Shown in pieces: positions 8,883 to 17,973 of a stretch of 64,000 bases of DNA (the stretch's first letter is position 1; every line of letters begins with the position of its first letter). The stretch is from JANQLU01 sp964434955. Its GTDB lineage: Bacteria; Planctomycetota; Planctomycetia; Pirellulales; Pirellulaceae. Below the pieces are notes generated by a model that saw only the letters and a list, made by a program, of their open reading frames with translations, was not told where the DNA came from and did no database searches. The position numbers and the translations under genes were made by a program. The DNA is taken from the NCBI GenBank assembly GCA_964434955.1, contig CAYSXI010000005.1, forward strand, positions 14,830 through 78,829. Direction: 5' to 3'.

Positions 8883-9584
8883 TTACACCGATCGAGTGAT
8901 TCCGCCGTCGACTCGAATATTTTGCCCGGTCATGTAGGCCGCGGAATCTGACAAAAGGAAATGCACCGTTTCGGCAATCTCGTCGGTCGTGCCATAACGT
9001 TCCATCGGAATCCGCGAGCGAAACTCTTCCTTTTCAGGCAAGCTATCGATAAACCCGGGTAGCAGGTTATTCATTCGAATGTTCTTCGACGCGTAGCGGT
9101 CGGAATAAAGTTTTGTGAACGCTGCCAAACCTGCTCGCATTGCAGCCGAAGTCGGAAAAGCCGGATCGGGCTCGAACGTCGCGAAGGTAGAAATGTTGAC
9201 GATTGCCCCGCCTCCGACATTCTCGAAATGGGGCGTCACGATTCGCGCCATGCGAACCACGTTCAAAAAATAAACGTCGAGTGCCGTGTGCCATTCGTCG
9301 TCAGTAATATCAAGCACCTGGCCCTTGGGACCATGCCCAGCGCTATTGACGACGGCATCAATCCGGCCAAACTTCTCGACGGTTTCGCGGACAAGTCGCT
9401 CCAGATCTTCCGGGTTCTGGTTGGAGCCGGTTACGCCGACTCCGCCGATTTCGTTGGCGAGAACCTCGGCCTTTCCCGACGAGGACAAAACGCCGACGCC
9501 GTACCCTGACTCGGAGAGCCGCCTGGCGATCGCGGCGCCCATTCCACTTCCGGCAGCTGCGACAAGCGCAACCTTTAACTCCAT
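8883..9584 (-). CDS. SDR-family protein with altered active site
   Basis: A 233-residue Rossmann-fold short-chain dehydrogenase-like protein. The ATG at 9584 follows a good Shine-Dalgarno (AAGGA). The nucleotide loop is AAAGSGMG rather than TGxxxGIG, and the NSAGHG element matches the family NNAG. The Ser of the triad is kept (VNISTFATF), but where the family has YxxxK this protein reads S-A-A-M-R (within TSAAMRAGLAAFTKLYSD), so both the catalytic Tyr and Lys are replaced. The C-terminal MTGQNIRVDGGITRSV is canonical. It may bind NAD(P) and use different chemistry, or be non-catalytic. It sits in a two-gene unit with the downstream kinase. Confidence 0.85.
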   Translation of the reverse strand: MELKVALVAAAGSGMGAAIARRLSESGYGVGVLSSSGKAEVLANEIGGVGVTGSNQNPEDLERLVRETVEKFGRIDAVVNSAGHGPKGQVLDITDDEWHTALDVYFLNVVRMARIVTPHFENVGGGAIVNISTFATFEPDPAFPTSAAMRAGLAAFTKLYSDRYASKNIRMNNLLPGFIDSLPEKEEFRSRIPMERYGTTDEIAETVHFLLSDSAAYMTGQNIRVDGGITRSV

Positions 9585-9693
9585 GATCCTTTTCCTTACT
9601 TGGGACTCGTGTTGAGACAAATTTACTCGCTATTCGCCTGAACAGCAAAACTTCGATAAGATGACGAGTGCCAGTGCCGCCTAAGGAGTAACC

Positions 9694-10494
9694 ATGCTAA
9701 ATAAATCGCTGATTCTTTCGTGTCTGTTTTTCCTCGTTTCGCTCAACACCTATGTTCAGGCGAATAACAATCGATTCCTGCCAGGCGATTGTTTCTTTCC
9801 GACGGCACTGGATCAATCATCGATCAAAACACTGGTGGCTTCCGACGTGAAAGATGCCAGGTTCACGTACTCGAGAATCGGAGGTTATACGCCAGCGTTT
9901 TGTGGTAATTTTGGCTATCATCACGCGAAATTTGAAAACCTGGATCAGAAGTTCATTGAGAACTTGAACGAAGCATATTCGCGCTATCGAAAACAGTGCC
10001 CGATTGAATGGAAGAAACAACTCTCGGCGGATGGTACGAAGGAAGTCAAAGTCGAGGGTAATCCCATGCGTGTCCTTTTTTATCAGGATAGTTTTGAGTT
10101 CCCCAAACACTCGCTGTTCCTTCGCTACAACGAGAATTGGGTGGATGACCTTGCGGCGTTCGGCCACGGCAAAGATTTTCCTTCCAGGCTTTGCTGCCTG
10201 ATCGAAAAGCCTGAAGCCATCGTCGAGAGCTGGCGGCTTTCCAAATCGATCCCGGCTTTGAAAAGTAAGCTGCCGGAATTGAATCCGGAAAACCGAAGAA
10301 AGCCCCAGGGCCCGGCTTTGATTCAGGGCAAGATCAAGGCATACATCTTGCTCGAGGGCTCGCTCGTCGACTATTACCGGCCCTACAAATCCAAAACCGA
10401 GGGGCTGAAGCTTCTCGTCGTTGATTCTGCGGGAATCAAAGAATTGACCTTCCACCGAAAAGGGGGCTGGAAGGAAGAAAAACCCGAGAAATAG
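9694..10494 (+). CDS. Secreted protein of unknown function
   Basis: A 266-residue protein with a clear signal peptide (MLNKSLILSCLFFLVSLNTY, cleavage near VQA) after a strong Shine-Dalgarno, TAAGGAG. The mature part contains several aromatic and Cys residues (FCGNFGYHH, YRKQCPIEW, LCCLIEK) and two paired segments with GPALIQGKIKAYILLEG. No catalytic motif or known domain was recognised. It is followed 134 bases later by the subtilase gene on the same strand; nothing shows they work together. Confidence 0.7.
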   Translation: MLNKSLILSCLFFLVSLNTYVQANNNRFLPGDCFFPTALDQSSIKTLVASDVKDARFTYSRIGGYTPAFCGNFGYHHAKFENLDQKFIENLNEAYSRYRKQCPIEWKKQLSADGTKEVKVEGNPMRVLFYQDSFEFPKHSLFLRYNENWVDDLAAFGHGKDFPSRLCCLIEKPEAIVESWRLSKSIPALKSKLPELNPENRRKPQGPALIQGKIKAYILLEGSLVDYYRPYKSKTEGLKLLVVDSAGIKELTFHRKGGWKEEKPEK

Positions 10495-10555
10495 CTCGGG
10501 AACTTGAAGGCCGGCTCGTGTCCGGAAGGCCGCATAAAAAAAATGTCCGGTTGAT

Positions 10556-10583
10556 CCCTCAAATTGGAATCAAGGGTTGAGGG
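10556..10583. repeat. Short inverted repeat upstream of the subtilase gene
   Basis: CCCTCAA (10556-10562) and TTGAGGG (10577-10583) form an exact 7-base inverted repeat with a 14-base loop, 45 bases before the subtilase ATG. It could be an operator or a leader hairpin. No T-run follows. Confidence 0.3.
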
Positions 10584-10628
10584 CGCTCAATGCGCTCGGA
10601 AACACCCCATGATTTCCAAGGATCAGCC

Positions 10629-13600
10629 ATGAAATCTTCGACTTGTCTCGGTATCGTAATCGGCATGTTTTGCGCCCTGGCACTGGTTGTCGCAGGTGGC
10701 GTTGCGACCTTTCTTTTTTTGAAGCCGGTCCCGCAAAACCAGGCGTCCAATGAGGATTCCAGCTCCGTTGCGCAAGTGCCAAATCGAGCAGACGCCAATC
10801 AGCAGAACCAGCCAAACAACGCTGGCAACGACTCGGGCAAACAGAAGGTCAAAAAGAGAACCACCCTAGCTCCGCCAAAGGTCAAGCCATTGGATCCCTC
10901 CAAAATTGAGAAGGATCCGAAAATGGGGATCGACCTGGTCAAGGACGAACTGCTTGTGACCCTGCACCCGGGCAAAAGCAAAACGGACCTGGCACGCATT
11001 CTAAAACTGCTCGAACCCAATGCCAAAATGGTTGGAGAAATCCCGGCGATCAACATGTTCCAAATCCAGCTGTCCGCAGATGCCAAACATCGCGTTCGGC
11101 AAAAGCTGGAAAACCATCCCTTTGTCGCAACCGCCACTTTCAACATGATCTCTTATGCGGCAAGAAACTTTGACGACCCGACGCTTATCAATAGCGAAAC
11201 ACTCGATGATTGGGGCATCCAGAAAATCAATTCGGCGAAGGCTTGGGATAAAGCAACAGGAAAAGGCACCACGATCGCTATCGTCGACTCGGGAACGCTA
11301 ACCACACACGAAGAAATGAGCGGGAAACTTGTTGACCCCTACAGTTTCGCCAACCCGTCCGGCCAGATGGTTTACTTTGAATTCATCGATGCCAATTCGG
11401 GAAGGATCGATCGTTTGGCGGGGCATGGGACTCACGTCGCTATTACGGCCGCGGGTACCGGCAACAACAAGAAAGGTACCGTCGGTATCGCGCCCGACGC
11501 CAAAGTCATGCCCATCCAGGTCATGCGGTTCATCCCCGATGGAAGCCAGGCCAATGGGCCTCGAGGATTCGTTTCCGGTTCCTATGCCGAGATTATCGCC
11601 GGCATCACTCGCGCTATCTCGGCAGAAGTTGACGTGATCAATCTAAGCCTCGGACGCGGATGGAGCAAAGACGACGTAAATGAATACCTGAACGCGAGCC
11701 CAGAAAAGAAAAAACAACTCGAGCGAGACAAGTTCATTCCCGCACGCAATCAGGACCTCAAAGCTTACGGCCCGGTCATCGATTTGGCCAACAAGATGAA
11801 CGTGATCCTTGTCAATGCGGCCGGGAACGATGACTTGCCTGCCCGACTCGGCGCATTCAATTACAGCAATCGAATGATTAGTGTTGCGGCGATCGACAAG
11901 GATGAGAAACGAGCCAGTTTTTCGAATCACGGTAAGCGAACCGACGTTTCGGCGCCTGGCGTTGAAATCTTCAGCGGATTTTCAAGTGGCAACGATGCAT
12001 ATACCTACATGCCCGGTACTTCGATGGCATGTCCTCACGTGGCTGGACTCGTCGCTTTGATGCGGGAGAAAGATCCGGACATTACATTTAGCCAGGCTCG
12101 AAAGATATTGATTGAAACCGGCAAGAAGCTAAATACCGACAAGCCGATTGGACCGCTTGTTAACGCTTATGCAGCGATAGAAAAAACGATCGCCGCGAAA
12201 GATCAAGACAAGGATGGCGACGAGGAAACCAAGCCGGTTCCACCTGTAACACCTCAACCAACACCGGAACCAAAACCAGAACCCCCGGTTGAGTCTCCCG
12301 CTCCGACTCCCCCAACTCCGGAAGAGATCGTGAATGGACCGGCTCCTTGGACCAACCCGGAAGTTCAAAGGCTCATCGATTTGTGGCTAAGCATCGCGAC
12401 TCCGCCGCTTGAGCCGGTCGATGGCCGACCTTGGTTCTACGATAAATGGGGACGCCACCTGAACAACTACAACGTTTGGGCCAACTACGAACCGGATCAC
12501 GGCTCGATGACTCGCCATCAATGGGTTTGGCAATTCGCGAAGAAGCTCGAATCAACGCGTCACGGAACACTCTATGAATTCGTGCTTGGAATGCTCCGGG
12601 ATGGCAAATTCGATCCCGCACCAAACGAAATTCCCAAGAAACCGAAACCAGCGCCAGGCAAAAACAAGAAACCCGCACCTGGGAACTCAAATGACAACTC
12701 GGGGAAACGACCACCCAACGAAAACGGAAAGCCTTCTCCGTCACCTGCCGATCAAACGAATTCCCTGACGCTGGTCCAGCTGACAGGGCAATGGTCAGGA
12801 GCAAATGAACTTGGAAACAAAATCGATTTGGTCATCTTTCAAGACCAAAAAGCCTGGCTCACGCGAAACGGGCAAACGCTGCCTTACACGGCACGTCTTG
12901 ATCATTCCAAGTCTCCCTCCGCATTGATCCTCTCACAGCAACAAAAGGATCGAGTCGTGGTGGCATTGGAACAAATCTCGGCGGACGAACTCAAGGGCTG
13001 CACGTATTTTTCTACGGGCCGACCACGTTTCCGAGATGGCGACAAAAAATACACTTATCGTTTGAAGCGAAACGACAAAGACCCTGGCGATGCCAATTTG
13101 ATGCGGCACGGATTCACCAGCGCAAAACTGGCGCTCCGAAGCACGGAAACCATGGTGGTCGGCTCCGAGGAACCTCGTCAGTTCGCGGGTACCAGCTTGA
13201 CCATGAAAACCGGTTACCAAATCGTTTCAAAAGATCTCAGCCGGGACGGATCGCGGGCCTGGATTGTGATTGACAATGTCTATCCGGACAAAGGGGCCGA
13301 GCGGGAAAAACAGGTTTGGTCGGTTCCAACCTCCGGTGGCGCCGCAAAGCGCATCAGTATGAAATTCCCCGGCCACGGAAAGGCCGTCATCAAAAGTTCT
13401 CACGATGGTAATCACGCTTGGATCCTGGTCGACTACAGCAAACCGGCAGCGGTCCAAGCGATCCGTGAATTCAAAATCTACCGGGCAACGTCAACGGGTA
13501 CGTCGACCCTGGTAGCCGACACGGGCAAGGAAGAGAAGATCGCAAAACTGGGCTTGGCCCAGGACTATCAGCCAAACGTTGCGCCAGACGGATCACTTTG

Positions 13601-14558
13601 GTTTTCCGACTGGAAAACGATTTGGCGTGTCGCCGGCAACGGCTTTGAGAAAATGGCGGATCGCGATACCGCCAAACAGGTTGGTATGGATTACCCTTGG
13701 AATGCTTCGTTTGGCAAACTCCAGCTTTCGGGTAACGGACAATACTGGATCGCATTGCTGCCAATGAAACGTGGCGACAAAGGGGTGAACGCCGTTCTCC
13801 GAGGATCGGCGTCCGGAAAAATCCAACTCGTAGGAGAAGGGAAAAACCTGAACCACTTGAGTATCTCCAACGATGGGCATTTGATTAGCTACCATGACTA
13901 CGAAAAGGGAGCCACGCTGGTTGGCAAACCCGGAAATCTTAAGCCACTTAAGAAAGTCGGAAACTGGGCAACGTTCGGAACGCGATTCGTTGGATCGGGA
14001 GAGAGGTTCTACGCCGTTGTCGGTTCGTTGCACACAAGTAACCAGGCGGTTGGATTCCTGGAAAACACAAACGGAGGCCAGCGGTACATCACGCATTCGG
14101 ACAACCTCATTGGCCCACAGCCCACGGGTATGACGGTTTCGGGGGATGGCAGCCGAATGATCGGGAAACGAACCCACAAAGGACTGGCTTTGATTAACCT
14201 CAAGCACGTCAGTGGCGAGGGCCCCAAGATCAAGGAAGCGTTGTATCGGGCGGATGAAGGCCGTTTGACGCTTCGCCTCAAGGTCGATAAGCCGGATGAG
14301 GTTCAGTCAATCAAAGTCGTGACGCTTCACGAGCAGTACATTCCGATGAAGCACGTCTACTCATTTAGCAAAAGCCCATTCCCGGTTTGGCAAGGCTACT
14401 CATCGATGCGACCCAATCGATTTGAGAAGAGTTACTTCGAAGCCGTTGGCTATTGCAAAAAGGATTTTTCATCCGAAATGAAGAAAGCGACGTACTTTGT
14501 CACGGTTCACTCCAAAGATCGGAAGCATGTATCAAACTACATCGTCAAGTTTGAATAG
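10629..14558 (+). CDS. Membrane-anchored subtilisin-like serine protease with long C-terminal region
   Basis: The ATG at 10629 is preceded by AAGGA and begins MKSSTCLGIVIGM, an N-terminal membrane anchor. This gives 1309 residues. Residues about 100-170 look like an inhibitor I9-type propeptide. The S8 catalytic domain (about 190-530) shows the triad D220 (AIVDSG), H266 (GHGTHVA) and S465 (GTSMACPHVAG), with oxyanion N400 in AAGND, so it should be active. A Pro/Glu linker, a module starting PAPWTNPEVQRLIDLW, a second basic Pro/Asn/Lys linker, a lipocalin-like beta stretch (LTGQWSGANELGNKIDLV) and a WD40/TolB-like repeat region follow. Substrate unknown. Confidence 0.9.
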   Translation: MKSSTCLGIVIGMFCALALVVAGGVATFLFLKPVPQNQASNEDSSSVAQVPNRADANQQNQPNNAGNDSGKQKVKKRTTLAPPKVKPLDPSKIEKDPKMGIDLVKDELLVTLHPGKSKTDLARILKLLEPNAKMVGEIPAINMFQIQLSADAKHRVRQKLENHPFVATATFNMISYAARNFDDPTLINSETLDDWGIQKINSAKAWDKATGKGTTIAIVDSGTLTTHEEMSGKLVDPYSFANPSGQMVYFEFIDANSGRIDRLAGHGTHVAITAAGTGNNKKGTVGIAPDAKVMPIQVMRFIPDGSQANGPRGFVSGSYAEIIAGITRAISAEVDVINLSLGRGWSKDDVNEYLNASPEKKKQLERDKFIPARNQDLKAYGPVIDLANKMNVILVNAAGNDDLPARLGAFNYSNRMISVAAIDKDEKRASFSNHGKRTDVSAPGVEIFSGFSSGNDAYTYMPGTSMACPHVAGLVALMREKDPDITFSQARKILIETGKKLNTDKPIGPLVNAYAAIEKTIAAKDQDKDGDEETKPVPPVTPQPTPEPKPEPPVESPAPTPPTPEEIVNGPAPWTNPEVQRLIDLWLSIATPPLEPVDGRPWFYDKWGRHLNNYNVWANYEPDHGSMTRHQWVWQFAKKLESTRHGTLYEFVLGMLRDGKFDPAPNEIPKKPKPAPGKNKKPAPGNSNDNSGKRPPNENGKPSPSPADQTNSLTLVQLTGQWSGANELGNKIDLVIFQDQKAWLTRNGQTLPYTARLDHSKSPSALILSQQQKDRVVVALEQISADELKGCTYFSTGRPRFRDGDKKYTYRLKRNDKDPGDANLMRHGFTSAKLALRSTETMVVGSEEPRQFAGTSLTMKTGYQIVSKDLSRDGSRAWIVIDNVYPDKGAEREKQVWSVPTSGGAAKRISMKFPGHGKAVIKSSHDGNHAWILVDYSKPAAVQAIREFKIYRATSTGTSTLVADTGKEEKIAKLGLAQDYQPNVAPDGSLWFSDWKTIWRVAGNGFEKMADRDTAKQVGMDYPWNASFGKLQLSGNGQYWIALLPMKRGDKGVNAVLRGSASGKIQLVGEGKNLNHLSISNDGHLISYHDYEKGATLVGKPGNLKPLKKVGNWATFGTRFVGSGERFYAVVGSLHTSNQAVGFLENTNGGQRYITHSDNLIGPQPTGMTVSGDGSRMIGKRTHKGLALINLKHVSGEGPKIKEALYRADEGRLTLRLKVDKPDEVQSIKVVTLHEQYIPMKHVYSFSKSPFPVWQGYSSMRPNRFEKSYFEAVGYCKKDFSSEMKKATYFVTVHSKDRKHVSNYIVKFE

Positions 14559-14588
14559 TTTGACCTAGCCATCGAGTTTCATTCCCGA

Positions 14589-14626
14589 GCGGATTCGTTG
14601 CCATCAGCGAATCCGCCTTTGTTTTT
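14589..14626 (+). terminator. Rho-independent terminator after the subtilase gene
   Basis: GCGGATTCG (14589-14597) pairs perfectly with CGAATCCGC (14608-14616), followed by CTTTGTTTTT. It lies about 30 bases after the subtilase stop. Confidence 0.85.
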
Positions 14627-14888
14627 GCGCATTCGAACCGAACGGGAACGGCTTCGATGCACCATACGGTTGCCATGATGTCGTTTTCAGCGGGGTTGGA
14701 ACTCCTTGACCGAAGCGCCAAAGCGGTTGCCGAACGCCTGGCACAGGGAATCGAATCCTAAACGCTGTTTTTCAACGAGCTGAGCCCCTGAAACAGAAAG
14801 CAGCTGGATTCCGTGATCATCCAGAGAAAGAAGATGATCGCAAAACTAATTGCCGAGTCACGATTCAGGAAGCCCGATAGTTTTCGTC
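14627..14888. other. Intergenic region without a clear gene
   Basis: This stretch lies between the subtilase terminator and the K+ channel stop codon. It contains a 34-codon plus-strand frame, ATG at 14657 and TAA at 14759-14761 (ending VAERLAQGIES), with no Shine-Dalgarno and no recognised family. It could be a decayed gene end or chance. Nothing else was seen. Confidence 0.4.
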
Positions 14889-15722
14889 TCATAGAATCGC
14901 TCCGTTTCCAAAGTTCAAACAGTTCTCAATCTCTTTCTTGCCGGTAATGATGTCGGCGACGTGATCACCCGAAAGCTGAAAAGGACAGACCACCGATTCA
15001 ACACCTATTTTCATCATCCGGCTAGCAACCCGCGGATCATTGGATCGGCAGATCACGATCTTGTCGGGGTCAAATTCTTTGACGGACATCGCGATCAAGA
15101 GGTTGTCGAAGTCATCTTCCAGGGCCGCAATTACGTACTTGGCCGAAAAGACATTCGCGTCACTCAATGAGAGTTCGCTTTTGGGATCGCAAACCAGCGT
15201 CAATGCCTGCGGATAACGATCCTGGATTTCGGACATTTCTTCTTGCTTGTTGTCAACAACGACACAGGCGCAATCGGATTTTTCCAATCGATCGATGATC
15301 GTTGTGGCCATCGTGCCCGAACCGAATACGATGGCGTGCTCATTCAATGAGTCAATCACTTTCTTGGTCCTACGTTTGGAGGAACTTCCGCTGAGTTCTC
15401 CGCTAACAAAGTTGGTGGTGATTTGGGCAGTCCAACAAGTCATTCCCACAATCGACATGAAAATCAAAATGGCCGTGAAAACACGACCCACTGTGGTCAA
15501 GTCATTGGTTTCACCGTATCCGACGGTGGACAGTGTGATAATGGTCATGTACAAGCCGTCCATTACGGTCCATCCTTCGATCAGCGCGTAGCCAATCGCC
15601 CCCAAAACGATGATGGCAACAATCCATTCGAGGTTTCCGAAAAACGTCGGAAAAAGAGACTTGTTGCTGCGTTTTCGTTTGGATGGAGCGGACGACGTCG
15701 AATTGCTTCGTGAAGGAATCAC
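14889..15722 (-). CDS. Two-helix potassium channel with TrkA-N (RCK) domain
   Basis: A 277-residue protein from a GTG start; no earlier ATG fits. Residues about 28-100 are an ion-channel pore: helix (WIVAIIVLGAIGYALIEG), selectivity filter TVGYG at 66-70, second helix (FTAILIFMSIVGMTCW). Residues about 140-250 are a Rossmann TrkA-N/RCK domain (AIVFGSGTMATTIIDRL, with VVVDN after strand 2). Such channels let K+ pass under control of ligands bound to the RCK ring. The TrkA-C domain is missing; the tail ends KKEIENCLNFGNGAIL. It is a single gene between convergent and flagellar units. Confidence 0.9.
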   Translation of the reverse strand: MIPSRSNSTSSAPSKRKRSNKSLFPTFFGNLEWIVAIIVLGAIGYALIEGWTVMDGLYMTIITLSTVGYGETNDLTTVGRVFTAILIFMSIVGMTCWTAQITTNFVSGELSGSSSKRRTKKVIDSLNEHAIVFGSGTMATTIIDRLEKSDCACVVVDNKQEEMSEIQDRYPQALTLVCDPKSELSLSDANVFSAKYVIAALEDDFDNLLIAMSVKEFDPDKIVICRSNDPRVASRMMKIGVESVVCPFQLSGDHVADIITGKKEIENCLNFGNGAIL

Positions 15723-15874
15723 TAGGCAAAAAATTCCTGTTCAATGGAAAAGGCATGTACCGGTTCCGTAATCGATCAAAATCCAGACACCGTGCCCTTT
15801 TCTCGGCAGGACTCAAAGTTTTCCTTGCTTTTCCTGTCGCTAGGGAAGTCAAAACCGTTAACTTCGTTAAGACC

Positions 15875-15907
15875 AAAAAAAAGCCGCATCCGAAACCGAT
15901 GCGGCTT
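15875..15907 (-). terminator. Rho-independent terminator after flgE
   Basis: On the minus strand AAGCCGCATC and GATGCGGCTT form a perfect 10-bp stem (15898-15907 with 15881-15890) around a 7-base loop, followed by a run of T (A-run 15875-15882 on the plus strand). It closes the fliK-flgD-flgE unit. Confidence 0.92.
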
Positions 15908-15927
15908 TGAAATCGTTTCTCAGAAAC

Positions 15928-17568
15928 CTACCGAACGATGTTCGTCAACTCTTCGAGAACTTCGTCCGCTACCGAGATCGTTCTCGCGTTCGCAGAAAAA
16001 CCTCGCTGGGCGACGATCAGTTGAGTGAATTCAAAGGCGACATCCACGTTGGATGACTCGAGTTGCCCGCCCCGAATCGCGCCGCGACCACCGGTCGTTG
16101 CCGCTCCTATTTGTGGAAGACCACTATTGAGCGAACTGAGGAAATAGTTGTTTCCGATGGCGGTCAAACCCTGGGTGTTGGCGAACTTGGCGACCGCAAG
16201 CCGGGCCACGGGAAGCAGCTGGCCGTTGGTCGTGACTCCCTGGAGCACGCCATCCGAGTTTGCCCGAACAGAAACGAGTTCGCTGGGTGCAAACCCGTCC
16301 TGGCTCGGCAAAATCTCAAAGTCGGTTGCGATCTGTGTCAGGTCTTCAATCGAGATATCGATCTGTTGGGAAGAGCTAATTCCATTGATCTGAGCCGTGA
16401 TGAACGCATTCGTCGGGAAGCTGGACAGATCCAAGCTACCGTCATCGTTGAATGTGATGCCGTTGAAGGTGCCTCCGGTGATGGTCCCTTCGGTGGAACT
16501 CATGGTGAAATCGAGATCCCAGGTGTTATCCCCTGTTTTTCGGAACTCGAACGACAGGCTATGGGATGCACCTTGCAAATCAAAGAAGTCAAAAACACCA
16601 TTGAATGTTTCACCGAGTGATCCTGTTTGGGTCTGGAGCAAACGGTGACTGTCAAAATCGGTCGCACCGGTGTTGCCCGAAGCGTCTTGAATACTCAACG
16701 AAAGATCGCTCGGCCCATTGGCATCCGCGGTTATCACAAGATTGCCGGTAGCGTCGATCGAAGCCGTGGCTCCCGTGATTGTTCCGTTGATGGCGGAAAC
16801 GACATCGCCCAGGGTGGTCGTTCCGTCAACGGCCAGTGAAGTCGAAAATGACGTGCCGTCTGCGTTGGTACCGGTAAGGTCGAGTGAGTCTCCGGAAACA
16901 TAGTCGACCGTGTTGGTGTCGAGACTGTTTAGAAGACTCGCGGTGGTCGCAGGCGATCCTGAAACGGAAAACACCGAGGCCGTGGAAAGAATTTGCGGCA
17001 GGGGTCCGGCCGCGGTTGAACTCAGGTTTCCGTCCAATTGCAAAGCCGTTGTTGCCTGGCCGGGAATATTGGTCCCGATGGGAACCCGGATTCGTTGATC
17101 GCCCGGAATCTGAAAACCTGGATCCGATGCGCTCCCTTCACCGAGCGTACCGAATCGTGTGACATGGAAACCCGAGGAAGGATCGACCAGGTAGCCATCC
17201 GAATCCAACGAAAATGCTCCGGCCCGTGTAAAGAACGAGTTCGTCCCGTTGGCTACGACAAAAAACCCGTCGCCATCAAGTGCGAAGTCAAAGGGTTGTC
17301 CCGTCGTTTCCAGGTTACCCTGAGTAAACTGTTTGGTGATCTGCGCGACCTTTACGCCGGTACCAATCTGATTGGGATTCGTCCCGCCGATGTTTACGTC
17401 ATTTCCGCTCGTTGCAGGTGAAATGGTTTCATAGAACAAATCAGCGAATACGCCGCGGTGTGTTTTGTAGGCGGTCGTGTTCAAATTCGCCAGGTTGTTG
17501 GCAACGATGTCCAAACGACGTTGATGGGCGAGCAGACCAGAAACACCAGTAAAAAGTGAGTTGGGCAT
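15928..17568 (-). CDS. flgE: Flagellar hook protein FlgE
   Basis: A 546-residue structural subunit of the hook, the joint between rod and filament. The N-terminus MPNSLFTGVSGLLAHQRRLD followed by IVANNLANLNTTAYK is the flagellar rod/hook signature, and the C-terminus ELTNIVR with the preceding QRGFSANARTISVADEVL is the paired helix. The central part (about 180-440) is Ser/Thr/Asp-rich and variable, making it longer than the 400-residue enteric protein. The ATG at 17568 follows an AGGAA Shine-Dalgarno. It is third in the fliK-flgD-flgE unit and is exported through the flagellar type III gate. Confidence 0.95.
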   Translation of the reverse strand: MPNSLFTGVSGLLAHQRRLDIVANNLANLNTTAYKTHRGVFADLFYETISPATSGNDVNIGGTNPNQIGTGVKVAQITKQFTQGNLETTGQPFDFALDGDGFFVVANGTNSFFTRAGAFSLDSDGYLVDPSSGFHVTRFGTLGEGSASDPGFQIPGDQRIRVPIGTNIPGQATTALQLDGNLSSTAAGPLPQILSTASVFSVSGSPATTASLLNSLDTNTVDYVSGDSLDLTGTNADGTSFSTSLAVDGTTTLGDVVSAINGTITGATASIDATGNLVITADANGPSDLSLSIQDASGNTGATDFDSHRLLQTQTGSLGETFNGVFDFFDLQGASHSLSFEFRKTGDNTWDLDFTMSSTEGTITGGTFNGITFNDDGSLDLSSFPTNAFITAQINGISSSQQIDISIEDLTQIATDFEILPSQDGFAPSELVSVRANSDGVLQGVTTNGQLLPVARLAVAKFANTQGLTAIGNNYFLSSLNSGLPQIGAATTGGRGAIRGGQLESSNVDVAFEFTQLIVAQRGFSANARTISVADEVLEELTNIVR

Positions 17569-17598
17569 GGGGATTCCTTTCCTAAAGTAAATGGATGA

Positions 17599-17958
17599 TT
17601 AGCCGAGGATGCTGATGATGTTTGAAATGGGAACATTGTTTCCGTCGATCGTGGCAAAAAGGTTTCCGCTGATTACGGAGACTTCGTCGACCAAACCGGT
17701 GTGCGTCTGTCCTTGATCGACGTAACGTACGTTCTTGCCGGCCAAGTCAAAGCCTTGTCCCAGTTGTTGCACTTGCAAAAGTTCGTCAAATCGCACGTTC
17801 AGATTCTCAACGGCCTCGAGCGTCGAGAACGACGTCAACTGATTGATAAACTCTTCCTGCTTGACCGGTTCGATCGGATCCTGGTTTTGCAGTTGCGCCA
17901 CCAGCAACTGAAGAAACTCAAAATTTCCGTTTTGAGTTGATAGCCCGATTGAAGTCAT
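17599..17958 (-). CDS. flgD: Hook-capping protein FlgD, minimal form
   Basis: At 119 residues this is about half the enteric FlgD. The conserved N-terminal core is present: FLQLLVAQLQNQDPIEPVKQ and EFINQLTSFSTLEAVENLN. The remaining 45 residues form a short beta-rich end (GKNVRYVDQGQTHTGLV), and the Ig-like/tudor part of larger FlgD proteins is mostly missing. FlgD caps the growing hook and is needed for FlgE assembly. It lies between fliK (15 bases) and flgE (30 bases), as in many flagellar operons, which supports the name. Confidence 0.9.
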   Translation of the reverse strand: MTSIGLSTQNGNFEFLQLLVAQLQNQDPIEPVKQEEFINQLTSFSTLEAVENLNVRFDELLQVQQLGQGFDLAGKNVRYVDQGQTHTGLVDEVSVISGNLFATIDGNNVPISNIISILG

Positions 17959-17973
17959 GATCGTTTCCTTTGC

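Noticed and set aside
9817..10455. 212-codon minus-strand frame opposite the secreted unknown protein
   Set aside because: The plus-strand gene has a strong ribosome site and signal peptide; the antisense frame has neither.
14657..14761. 34-codon plus-strand frame after the subtilase terminator
   Set aside because: No Shine-Dalgarno, no recognised sequence; described only as part of the intergenic region.
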